A stretch of DNA of 64,000 nt, from contig OX459104.1 of NCBI GenBank assembly GCA_949775045.1, forward strand, positions 2,024,929-2,088,928, given 5' to 3'. The DNA is from Metridium senile (lineage: Eukaryota; Cnidaria; Anthozoa; Actiniaria; Metridiidae). Positions 54,801 through 64,000 of the stretch are shown here, piece by piece. Position numbers and translations under genes: made by a program. Every line of letters begins with the position of its first letter. The stretch's first letter is position 1. The notes below the pieces were generated by a model. It was not told the DNA's origin. It did not search any database and saw only the letters and a program-made list of their open reading frames with translations.

Positions 54801-57800
54801 AAGATGTGCCTTAGCAACCAAACCTACACTTTGATAAAGGTGTAATACAAAATCAACTACGCTTTTTTTTTTTTAAATCAAAACTAGTTAACAAACTACA
54901 TAAATATATCATAAAGGTTTAAGAGCAATTTAAGTATGATCTTAGCTTTGTGTCTGGCTTGGTTCTGGCCGTTTCTAAGGAGTGCCTTAGTAACCCCAGT
55001 AAACGTAGCTGTCACGTACGGTCATGGTGCGCGGTAGAGTACGTAGAAACCGAGACCTCCAAGAAAAACAGAAAGAACCAAAGTCAGACAGTTTGATTGG
55101 CTAATTCTAACATTAGCTGTGATTGCATGGTTAAAACATTCCTAGCCAAATAATTGGATCAGTTCATTCTCACCAGTTCTAACATGAGCTGTGATTGGTT
55201 AAAACATTCCTAGCCAATAAATTTGGCTGGTTAATTCTCACTAATTCTAACATGAGTTGTGATTGGTTAAAACACACCTAATCAAGTAATTAGATCGGTT
55301 AATTAATTCTAACATCATGCACTGATATTGCAATAGAATTGGTCATTATAACGTGCCATTTCATTGGTTACAACTGATTGGATAATTCTTACATGCAGTA
55401 TTATTGGTTAAAACAAGACGAAAAAGATTACTGATACATTAGTTTTAATATGCAAGAAATAACACATGCTCTGATTGGTTAGTTCTTATAGAAGAATAAG
55501 AAACATGCTCTGATTGGCTAATACTAACATGCAGGATATATCATGATGTAAGTAGTTAAATAATAATTGATTGAAAAGCTTCTTGTAAAAATTTCCGTAA
55601 GACTTCAATGTTTTGGACTTTGTCAGAAGTATAATCTATATAGTAAACTTGAGAAGTTTGATAAATATGCCCCCAAATCATTACTGCAAAAAAATGTTGG
55701 ACAACCTCCAATACTCAAACAAATGCATAAATTAAAGAAGAAATGGATGGTTTAATGATAGATAGATGGATGAATGAAAAATGTAATCACTTATTTAGCA
55801 CATTTCAAATAGGTCCCAATGCTTTTAACAAGCTTGAGAAAACAGCCTTTTTTTGCTCCTCTTCTTTCAAGGGGTGAAGATCAAGAAAACAAAAAGTTTT
55901 CTCAGGCTAGGATTGGTTTAATGTGACGTGCTGACCTGGGGGGTACTCCCTTTGTCCAAGTGGTAGGGGTGATCAGTGGAGGTTTTGAAAATGACTCCTA
56001 AAAGGTACGAGGTACGCACAGATACAAATAAAGCAGAGTAAAAATGACCCTTACAACTGATTTTTGAGCCAAACTCTAAAAGGACCCTAAAAGGTACGCA
56101 CAGGAAATATTTTACCCCTAAAAGGTACACCGATCACACCTACCACTTGGATAAAGGGAGTACCCCCCACCCTGAGTGTGCTGCATATATAGCATAGGTT
56201 TCAATGTCCTTTACAACATATATTTTCAGCTATATATTTATGGGAAGGACTAGTGAATGATAGATGAATACATGTAGAAAGCAAATACAATATGGTTACA
56301 ACACACACAGTCATGTTAGTTAACAAAACAATACCATGAACAACACACAACCACATTAGCCCAGTTATAAACTTATCATAATGATCAAATAAAAGCTATT
56401 ATTATTATTGTTAACAAGGGATTCTTACCTTGACGTAGGGCTGTGGTAGTCAACAAAGTTTGGTACATAAGTCCATGAGTGACGGTAAGGACTTGATGTT
56501 GTGATTGGCTCACTGGGAATTGTCCTGTTGGCTAAAAGAGTCCCTATGAGAAAAAAATATGATTGGTTAATTGTTTGTCAGCATCAGTGTCATCATCACC
56601 ATCACTACCACTATGATTATCATCATAATCATCAATATCATTATCCTCATAATCATCACCATACTCTATTATATATAATTATTACCATCATCATCTTTAC
56701 AATCATCATCATCTCTATCATCATTATTTTCATCTTCATCATCATAATCACCATTGTCATCACCATCATCATTATGATCATCCTTATCATCATCACCATG
56801 ATTGTAAACATCATCAGACTCCATCATTAATAATTAACATCATCATCATAATCATCATTATCACCATCACAATCATCATTATGATCATCCTTTTCATCAT
56901 CATCATCACATGCACCACCACCAATTCACCATTTATCTCTATCAACACCATGACCAACAAAATCATTATCATCATCCCAATCCCAATCATCATTTTCATC
57001 ATCACTATTATCTTTATCATCATCACCACCACCATTCTCATCAACATCATCATCATCATCATCATCATCACCATCACCACCATAACCCCACCTGAAGTAG
57101 TCTTAGGTCTTGCTATTGGTTTATGTATCTTGGTAGTAGTGGTACTCAGTGTTGGTGTAATGCCTATGGTACTAGCTGGTCTTCTAATCTCTGCTGCAGT
57201 AACTGTCTTGGTTCTTGGTGTTATGGTGTGCCAAGTACGTGAACGAACAGGAGCTAGAGGGGTTTTGTTCTCCATGGCAAGATTCAGTCTGAAATCAAAT
57301 ATGACAAAATAAATTCCCTTTGTAACAAAAGAGATAATTTACTGTGGCAGTAGCCTGCAAAACATGTGTTCTTTCGGGTTTTGGGCTTCCTGTTTCGGGT
57401 TTTGGGCTTCCTGTGTTGAACAGGCCTACACTCCATTTTTGGCTAAGCTCCATATTTTGCGCGGTCAAAAAATTAACACAGGAAGCCCAAGATCCTAAAT
57501 TCTCCAAAAAGCAAAAAGAACGCCTCTGGAGGCTACTGTGGCAGTTGTCATCAGAATGATGAGTTCAGAGGTGTGGATCGAAGCCTGAGTGTTTGACAAA
57601 TCCCAGGTGAAAAGCCACAAGAACCCCATCCACTAGCACTCAAACAATTACACCACCGGAGCCCACTGGCACACTCAACAAACTTTTTGTAATATGGCTC
57701 TAACACATTTTGTTTGCTTTTAAAAATATCCTCAGAATAGTTGGGCTGCCTGTGTTGGTAAAATAACTTTGTCATCATTATACCAACAATTTTGTCAACA

Positions 57801-60800
57801 AAATATGATTCAAAATCATTGTCGCAGCCAAAGCTACAACCCACGCATCCTTTGCAGGCTTTAAAGTGTGGACTGCAGCTTTGACTGTGACAAGAACTTT
57901 TGAAATAGGTCTATAATTTACCTTCTTTCCTCTGCTTCTAGTAAAGTAGCAAATGCATCCAGCTCCAGGTCAAGTGGGACATGTGCATTGTATGCCAGCC
58001 CCAGTTCTCTGACCTTCTCCATCAAAGCTTCTTGTAGTTCTCTTAGCTTAGCTTCAAGGTTCTTGATGGTGTTGGCTCCTTGTTGTCTTTCCAATTCTAG
58101 TGCTTGGATCAATGAAGCATTCTGGGCTTCAAGGCTTGCACACTGGGTAAATATAAAAATAATTAATATATTTATTATATGACCTGTATTTTGCCCGGAG
58201 CGAGCTCTTAAGAAAACCTTTGGAAAAAAGTCATGTGAGGGTGTCCGTATGGCTTTTTTCAACTGGTCCATACAAACATGTATGGACCTGCTACTTGAAA
58301 TGGCTTCCTCAATCAATCAAACTAAATTAAAAAGAGTGGGTCATATGATAAAAAAATTATTGACTGAGTTAGGTCGGGCTGTATGGGAAAAATATTTGGC
58401 TCTTGGTCATTTGTACGCCCACTCAGTCCATAAGTACTTAGTATTATACACCTTTTCCAAAAAGGTTGATGTTCTGACATTTCTGGTAAAAATCATAGAA
58501 CATAAAAGACCACTATGATTTATGGGTAATTGGTAAATCAGCTATGATTTATGAAGCCACTTCAAAGTGTTTGGATTAGACCTTTTCGCGGTTTGAATAG
58601 AACAACCTCAAACTCGCTAGGGTGTAATAAATTCTTTTCAATTTGACTACAGCCTTTTGAATTTTCAAGCCACTCTAGACAAAACAGGAAAATCTTATCA
58701 TTTTTGCAGATATCATGGCAGTCTTGGATTCTATATGTTCTATGATTTGGAACCTGACAATAATTCACCTTAAGTTACAGTGCCTTTCATATAATACCCA
58801 TCGTCAACCACTGACATTCAAATGCCAATGTGAAAACTAATTTTTAGCCAGATGTCAATCAAAAATATTTATATTCAGCACTTCTGATATTTTGATTGAT
58901 AGCAGTTTACCTCTTAACACATTATTGTCTGATCTTCAATGGCTGCATTATTATGAGTAGTTCATTATTAGTACTTCCAATTTGTCTAGGCTGTTTTAAC
59001 TTACCTTAGCTTCTAAGTTGATGATTTTAGACTGCACAGTTTCTAGATGTGCTTTCATGTGGATGTTATCATCTGTAGCAACAGCAAGGTTCCTACTCTC
59101 ATTATCAAGCTGGATCTTAAGCTGGTTCATCTATGAACAGAAAAGCAGCATGAGCAATGTCAATGAGGACAAGAACACTTTTATTGTACTTTTATTATAT
59201 ATATATATAGTCCATTATATTAAATTTTAATTATATATTAATTTGTAAAATAGTTCATATTTCAGCCGGCCCAGGGGCTGCTAGGAGTTATTATAATAAA
59301 GCTATCTATCTATCGAGGCAGCATTAAGAGGCAGCATGGTCAAGTGGGCTCGAGCCCCCAACTAATGTTGGACTTTTATAAGTACTTTACAATATGAGTA
59401 TCCCCTCTGTATGAGATATACAATGGCTCATCTTTGACTTGCCGTTCTATATCCTATGCAGACCAGCCACTTATATTGTATACATCATAAAGAATGAAAT
59501 GCGTTCAGTGTATATTTAAGTGAAATACAGATACACGAGAAAAATATTGTATGCCCTTGGCGGGAATTGAACCCCACAGTTTCGGCTTTCTAGTCCGACA
59601 TGTTACCACTACACCACAAGGACCTACTTTGCTGGATACACAGCCAGACAAAGAAGTATAGAGCAACTGTGGGGGGTACCAGGGCGATATTAATCTCTTA
59701 GGTAAATTTGAACACCGTTAATGGAAATGCAGAAGTGAAATGAATCAAGAATGAAATGAGTTTCGTGTATATAAGTGAAATACAGATACATGAGAAAATT
59801 ATGTTATGCCCTTGGCGGGAATTGAACCCCACAGTTTCGGCTTTGTATATATTATATATTCATTTACTTTTGACGGCCTCCATGATGAACATATTTGTTA
59901 AATAGTTTTTTCTCCCTCTGGAAATAAAGCTGTTATTTAATACTTACAATGTTTACATGGGATATTTCAGACTCCTCCTTGAACCTCCTTAGTTCATGTT
60001 GACTGTGAAGCTTGACTCTAGCCAACATGGCTGCCAGGTTTTCATCAATGATGTTATGTTCATGAAGTCGTTCTTCTGCAAGGAGAAGTGTCCTGTCTGC
60101 ATCATCTAGACGCATCCTCATCTCAGCCATTTCCTGAAGTTAATATGCAAAAAATATATATTTACAACATACAACACTTAAGGATGTTTGCAAATAAGTT
60201 AACCATAGATTTTCCTTCAAACTTGAAGTACAATCATTGTATGATCATACGATCAAGATACGATCAAGATATTGTGCTGCAAACTTCGAAAATTCGCTCG
60301 CCATCTTGTTTTTCTTTAAAAACAAAATCATCCAGGCGTTCCTCATCGCACGCAGAAAGAATGTGCAGAAACAATGCCTGTGGACATCCTTAATTCGCAT
60401 TTTGATTTGTGATGAGGGAGGAAAACCAGAAACTGTAAAACCCTTTGTGGCATAGTAGAAATCAGCACCTCTAAAAACTATATTCACATATAATCTGAGA
60501 CTTGAACCTCGACCAGCAGAGAGGGAGGAGAAGTAAACCATTATGCCACCAATGACAATATAAATGATGATAGAGGGATTTCACGGCAGCCATGTTTGTG
60601 GTCAAAACAATGAAGCTTTTCTCTCAAGGGAACTGAAATCCTTTGTCATATAACTTCAAAAAAACTTACTTTTGTACATGCATGGCTGCCATGAAATCCC
60701 TCTATTATACAAATGAATTACAGACCTTTTCATGAAGTTGTTGCTCAAAATTCAATTTCTCTCTCAACTGATTGGCCAACGTCTGCAGGTCGATTCTAGC

Positions 60801-62456
60801 CGCTGCCTCAGTGTCCAGGGCCTGCTGTGTTTGTGTCAATGATGACTGGAGGCTGTCACGGTCTTTCTTGGTATCCATATGAGCATTTTGGTGCTGGGTG
60901 ATTGTCACACGACCATCCTGTAACTGGGCGTCCTTCTCAGCGATAACTCTGTGGGCATCTGCCAGGGCATTTTCAACCTTTTTTCGAGTATTAGTCTCTT
61001 CTGCAAACCTGTAAAAAGAAAATAATAAAATTACATATCATTTTCCCCCTGTATTTATTTATAAATTCATAATCGTCAAAATTGTATGTTATTTACTTTA
61101 TATCTTTTTTATGTAATGTATTCTAATAATAACAATAATAATAATAATAATTTCACTTATATAGCGCTGTTTATCATAAAAATGTTCAGCTGCGCTTAAC
61201 TTGTTATATTTCAATAGTATTTGAATAAAAATTAATAAAGAAAAAACTATATTTTAAAATACAATTTTGAAATGGTATTCAGTATTGCTTTTAACATCCC
61301 CAAATTATATGGCCCATTGTTTTTTTCAAAAATGACAAGAACAAAACAATTGGGAATTTAGATAATGCATTGAAACAGGTTTCTTGAAAATGTTTTGAAA
61401 AATTAACAAAAATCGTTCTAAATGATAAAAATAAATAGAATAAAAATGAACAAATGAAAAGCAAGCTTTTGTCTTAAAATTTCATGCCCTGGAGCTTTGG
61501 AAAAAAAAAATTAGGGGAATCCAATTTAGTGCAACACTTAAATGGCTTCCTGAAATAAAGAATTAAAAAATAAGAGACGATGAAAACATGAAAAGCAGGC
61601 AACAATGTCATTTTTTGCAATGGTTTGGTCTGAAAATTCGATGCCCTGCTGATTTGAAAAAAAATTGAAAAAAATTAAGGAAATCCAATTAAGTGCAACA
61701 CTCAAATGGCTTCCTGAAATAATTTGAGAAATCCATCCCAAAACTGTACAGAATCAAAAAAAAAAAAAAATACTAAATGATTAAAAAAAAAAAAAGATTA
61801 TCTTACATTATACATAAACCTCTTTTATGAGCAATCCCATAATTACATATTCAATGAATAAATAATATCCTTAAAAGAATTCTCAAATTAATTGTGCTCC
61901 TCAATATTAATTCAAACAAACAATTTCAACAAATGTGTAAAATATAAGAGTAAAAATGTTAACTTTTACACCGTAAAAAGAGTGTCCTTTACTGATATTT
62001 AGACTGTGATAAAGTGAGTAAAAATCGAACAAAAAATAACTTTAAACCATTTTTACGGTGGTTGAGTGTACCAATTTTACTCTAATTGTTTCCTTAGAAA
62101 CATAAACAATTCTACTAATTATGCTAAACATTTGACTTGTTAACTTACTTGTCCTGAAGTTCTGTAACCAAAGCAGAGTGCTTCGCGGCGGAAAGTTGAT
62201 GTTGTGTCCTATCTCTTGCAACATCATCCAACTGACCGCGAAGTTCTTCAAGCTGGCGTTCATACATCGCTTTCAAAGCCAAAATTTCCTCCTCTAAAAT
62301 TTTCGTCGAATTGATAAAATTTATGGTATCATTTCGACCGCTCTGCTCTCTCATTTGACGTACACGAGAAATATAGGTCGAGAAACGATCATTTAAAGTC
62401 TGAAGGTAGTCCTTCTCTAAGTATTTAGGAATGAGTATCGGAGTTTTCGAAGTCAT
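48845..62456 (-). CDS. Lamin-type intermediate filament protein with one frame break
   Basis: Forms coiled-coil filaments, expected at the nuclear lamina. Exons, 5' to 3': 62149-62456, 60726-61009, 59948-60133, 59005-59130, 57922-58142, 57092-57288, 56429-56543, 51531-51609, 50892-51119, 50149-50279, 49553-49790, 48845-49021. The rod runs about residues 17-374, about 355 long, which is lamin length and not the shorter vertebrate cytoplasmic type. Coil 1A starts LNDRFSTYISRVR. The rod end LDLELDAFATLLEAEE is a weak match to the usual YRKLLEGEE. The lamin tail domain is about 480-580 (ILEVNPDGNYVRLFNTS, KWGTG). The C-terminus is SSRLITS with no CaaX box, and there is no KRKR-like nuclear signal after the rod. 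Exon lengths sum to 2290, one over a multiple of three: exon 2 has an extra base at 60960/60961. The first in-frame ATG is 62456. Confidence 0.88.
49865..50140. repeat. (GGAA)n tract beside a splice donor
   Basis: GGAAGGAGG grading into a pure GGAA run of about 100 bases that ends eight bases from the donor of lamin-like exon 50149-50279. Confidence 0.93.
50357..50580. mobile_element. MITE with AGCCCCTCCCAGGGG ends
   Basis: AGCCCCTCCCAGGGG at the left, CCCCTGGGAGGGGCT at the right, with internal repeats of TGCTCCCTTGTTCCC. Confidence 0.75.
50586..50765. mobile_element. MITE, CTTTCTGCGAACTCAGACATTCC family
   Basis: Arms TTACTGCGATTTTTGTCTTT and complement pair almost throughout (about 70 bases each). 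It sits back to back with the 50357-50580 element. Confidence 0.88.
51751..52119. mobile_element. MITE with TACAGCCAAACCTACAGAAG ends
   Basis: Inverted arms of about 85 bases include AACTTGATTTTAAATTTGTT and complement. Confidence 0.85.
52142..52303. mobile_element. Small element with 38-bp inverted ends and a hammerhead-like core
   Basis: TTAAAAGGATACTTAATCAA at the left is mirrored exactly at the right. The interior carries the ribozyme candidate at 52193-52236 on the - strand. No ORF. Confidence 0.75.
52193..52236 (-). ncRNA. Candidate minimal hammerhead ribozyme
   Basis: On the - strand: ATCGC (stem I), CTGATGA (52231-52225), a GACT/AGTC stem II with a long loop, GAAAC (52205-52201), a GTC cleavage site (52200-52198), then GCGGT closing stem I. 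Stem III is the 2-bp AC/GT type typical of Penelope-linked hammerheads. Confidence 0.55.
52872..53219. mobile_element. CG-rich MITE
   Basis: GGCCGGTAAACACTAG at the left and CTAGTGTGTACCGGTC at the right; inner arms share CGTGTGTACTGCTTTCAAAA-like and GTCGCGGCGAC motifs. Confidence 0.75.
53218..53410. mobile_element. CG-rich MITE adjoining the previous one
   Basis: TTAGACCCCGGCTACACGGA and a diverged complement at 53385-53410, with inner repeats of GAAACCGCATACTTTTGA. Confidence 0.7.
53440..53560. repeat. Inverted repeat (TATTGTTCTTGACTGGCTAGCC)
   Basis: The arms at about 53458-53482 and 53527-53550 are perfect complements over 22 bases. Confidence 0.8.
53987..54134. repeat. Near-perfect 148-bp palindrome
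   Basis: AATAGCTGTTATTACAGTTA through TCGAGGCTTTCGGGC is mirrored with very few mismatches around a roughly 14-base centre. Lamin-like intron 7. Confidence 0.9.
55075..55530. repeat. Tandem repeat rich in ATTGG (CCAAT) boxes
   Basis: About seven degenerate 55-65-bp units built on TCTAACATGAGCTGTGATTGG TTAAAACA, giving a dozen ATTGG strings. Lamin-like intron 7. Confidence 0.75.
55934..56175. mobile_element. MITE with GGGGGGTACTCCCTTTGTCC ends
   Basis: The left arm and its complement at about 56135-56170 pair over about 40 bases; inner AAAAGGTACG repeats. Confidence 0.85.
56590..57090. repeat. ATC tract in lamin-like intron 6
   Basis: Imperfect ATC/CAT repeats that end at the donor of exon 57092-57288. 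Confidence 0.9.
57362..57495. repeat. Inverted TTGGGCTTCCTGTGTT repeat
   Basis: Two direct copies (about 57380 and 57400) and one inverted copy (about 57476) of the motif that also bounds segments at 5220-5260, 5665-5705 and 31230-31300. Confidence 0.65.
57800..57915. mobile_element. Right-end fragment of the TACACCTATTTCAA MITE family
   Basis: It keeps ATCCTTTGCAGGCTT and TTTTGAAATAGGT, adjacent to the donor of exon 57922-58142. Confidence 0.65.
59490..59625 (-). mobile_element. tRNA-derived SINE, copy 1
   Basis: The head at 59553-59623 (- strand) has a perfect 7-bp acceptor pairing (GTCCTTG with CAAGGGC), A-box-like TGGTGTAGTGGT and B box GGGTTCAATTCC. The T stem and anticodon stem are imperfect, so it is not called a working tRNA. 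The tail contains AAGTGAAATACAGATACA. Confidence 0.75.
59757..59850 (-). mobile_element. tRNA-derived SINE, copy 2, truncated
   Basis: It shares the tail and the 3' half of the head with copy 1 and breaks off after CGGCTTT. Confidence 0.75.
60495..60556 (-). mobile_element. tRNA-derived remnant
   Basis: A-box-like TGGCATAATGG and B box GAGGTTCAAGTCTC are spaced about 35 bases apart on the - strand; no cloverleaf. Confidence 0.5.
60570..60706. mobile_element. Short MITE with ATAGAGGGATTTCACGGCAG ends
   Basis: The arms are complementary over about 28 bases; the right end lies 20 bases from the exon at 60726. Confidence 0.8.
61517..61735. repeat. Two-copy tandem duplication (~160 bp)
   Basis: GGAATCCAATTTAGTGCAAC...AATGGCTTCCTGAAATAA occurs at 61516 and again at 61680, preceded each time by a TGCCCTG..TTTGRAAAAAAA stretch. 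Confidence 0.8.
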
Positions 62457-64000
62457 GATGTCGTTTGTCTCCAAGCGACAACACTTAATCGTATAATGAC
62501 TCCCTAACTTGTGAAAATGACTTTGTTTAAGTCTGAATTAACTTGAATTGAATGTTTTAATTTATAGAATCCAGAACTGGAGCTATAAATTTGGAAGTTA
62601 TGAGGGGAAAATGTGAGAAATTGTAACCAAACTTATAAAAGAACAACAAACTTTAAGGCGACATTCCTTCGGTGAAGCTCAATGACTAAATGTGAAAGTT
62701 AGTCTACAATTTCTCTGGAAATTCAACTAGAACTATCCTTGCAAGGAAGTCAAACCCAAATTTTCCCAAATCCTCTAAGCTTGTAGACTTTTATCCTTCC
62801 AAAAGTGGCCAAAAACAGCTGTGTTTTGTTGGTCTATCACTACTATCGCCGGAGTAAATTACGACTCTTCGCCAGTGACTCGTCGAAATAGCTAGTTGAG
62901 CATTAACAAGACTCAAATTTCAACAGCAGATAAGTGTTTTCCCAAGCGATTTTCTGCTTGAATTTGAGTGTTTTTGGAGCTAGAAGTTGGCTGGACACTG
63001 CAAAATGTCTCAACTTCAGCCCAGCGTGGTTGATATGTTGTGGAGAAAGCGTCCCATTCGTAACCAAGCAATACCTCATTAGCTATTCATTGGTTTTCAA
63101 TGCCAGCCCGTCAAAATGAGCAGCACTACAATGGCTTTCCGTCAATCATTGTTTGCCGAGCCAATCAAATTACATTATTACGCATAAATAATGAGCATGT
63201 TTTGATGTAGTGGATCAAATTGCATGTTAAAAATATATTGTTTTTATTCACTCGTTATAGCTGAAACTCTCACAGTCGCCACAATCACACACTTTTGTGA
63301 CCATAATTTGCGTAAGTAAAGAGCAAGATATATTTTCAACAGTCAACTTTACATAGAGGGTAGGTTTACATGTGAATAAAGAGAGTGTTGCTTATTGACG
63401 TTTGGACGTTAATCCTTAAATTATAGATGGTAAAAGATCGTTATAATTTACTCCACAGCTGCCAAAGGATAAAAAATAATTTTCACAAAAAAAAACTGAA
63501 TAAGGAAAATATATTGAAAAAAGAGAAGAAAAGAGAAGAAAAGAGAAGAAAAGAGAAGAAAAGAGAATTAAGAGAAGAGAAGAGTGGAAAAAATATTCAA
63601 AGTAAAAAATCAAATTTCAAGTTCCTTGGCATGATCAGTTTTTTTTTTTAAATTTTTCTCTCCAAAAATATGAATAAAAGATGGAAAAATGGAAAAAAGA
63701 CTTGAAAGATTAGAAAAAAGGGCTAATTAAAGTACAACTACAAAGTTATTACCATGGTGACCAAAAATATATAAATTTGTAATTACATTTCTAGTTTCTA
63801 TCCAAAGTTATATTTTTCTTTAAAAAAGCAATAAAACTTTTTTATCAAGCAGAAATATAAATAAGAAAAGGCTAATTAAATTTCACCTACAAATTTATTA
63901 CCATGATGACAAAAAATAAATACATTAATTTTATAATTCCAATATTTTAACTTCAAGCAAAAGTTAGATTTTTCTTTAAAAAAAGCAATAAAACTTTATT
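62457..64000. other. Upstream of the lamin-like gene; no gene seen
   Basis: Probable promoter side of the lamin-like gene; CCAAT/ATTGG strings near 63085 and 63165 but no clear TATA. An AGAGAAGAAA tandem run lies at 63515-63590. A two-copy repeat (GGCTAATTAAA...TTATTACCATG) lies at about 63720 and 63868. Confidence 0.5.

Noticed and set aside
59553..59623. Functional tRNA gene
   Set aside because: The acceptor stem pairs fully, but the T stem has only three pairs and the anticodon stem has a mismatch; a second truncated copy with the same tail shows that it is a SINE.
62457..62474. A lamin-like start 18 bases upstream of 62456
   Set aside because: The upstream codon is TTG, not ATG; the first in-frame ATG is at 62454-62456.

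Overview
This is a metazoan nuclear window with intron-rich genes, canonical GT-AG junctions, and very abundant microsatellites, foldback MITEs and tRNA-derived SINEs. The organism looks like a non-bilaterian or early-branching marine invertebrate, most likely a cnidarian (inference from lamin and DDB1 divergence plus repeat style; not proven).

Layout. (1) 849-6237, + strand: a four-exon gene whose parts I assembled by splice phase. It encodes a signal peptide, a roughly 300-residue Gln/Gly-rich repeat region and an ADP-ribosyltransferase domain with a complete R / STS / ExE signature. (2) 9427-39777, - strand: a complete 28-exon DDB1 gene (1146 codons, against 1140 in human). Its intron 26 is an AT-AC U12-type intron. 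Its intron 25 holds a complete 7,973-bp DNA transposon (11564-19536) with 6-bp target-site duplications, about 585-bp inverted arms and an intact 1593-residue ORF carrying N-terminal zinc-finger-like repeats, a DDE-type candidate core, an XPG/FEN-like nuclease and a C-terminal CXC domain; this is Academ-like. A 327-bp non-autonomous relative sits in intron 26. (3) 41026-47139, - strand: a complete 8-exon arylsulfatase B-like gene, with a 5'UTR exon and TATA box just upstream. (4) 48845-62456, - strand: a 12-exon lamin-type intermediate filament gene with a long rod and a lamin tail domain but no CaaX box. One extra base in exon 2 breaks its frame.

Intergenic and intronic DNA is mostly repeats: inverted-repeat MITE families with several copies here, satellites of 15, 56, 81 and roughly 95 bp units, tRNA-derived SINEs, and (ATC)n, (GAT)n, (ATT)n and (GGAA)n tracts. 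Two hammerhead-ribozyme-like motifs lie inside small inverted-repeat elements.

The three - strand genes (DDB1: ubiquitin ligase adaptor; arylsulfatase: lysosomal or secreted sulfate-ester hydrolase; lamin-like: nuclear or cytoplasmic filament) are ordinary neighbours with no evident functional link. The most unusual items are the Q/G-repeat ADP-ribosyltransferase, the XPG-nuclease transposon with 6-bp TSDs, the AT-AC intron, and the hammerhead candidates.
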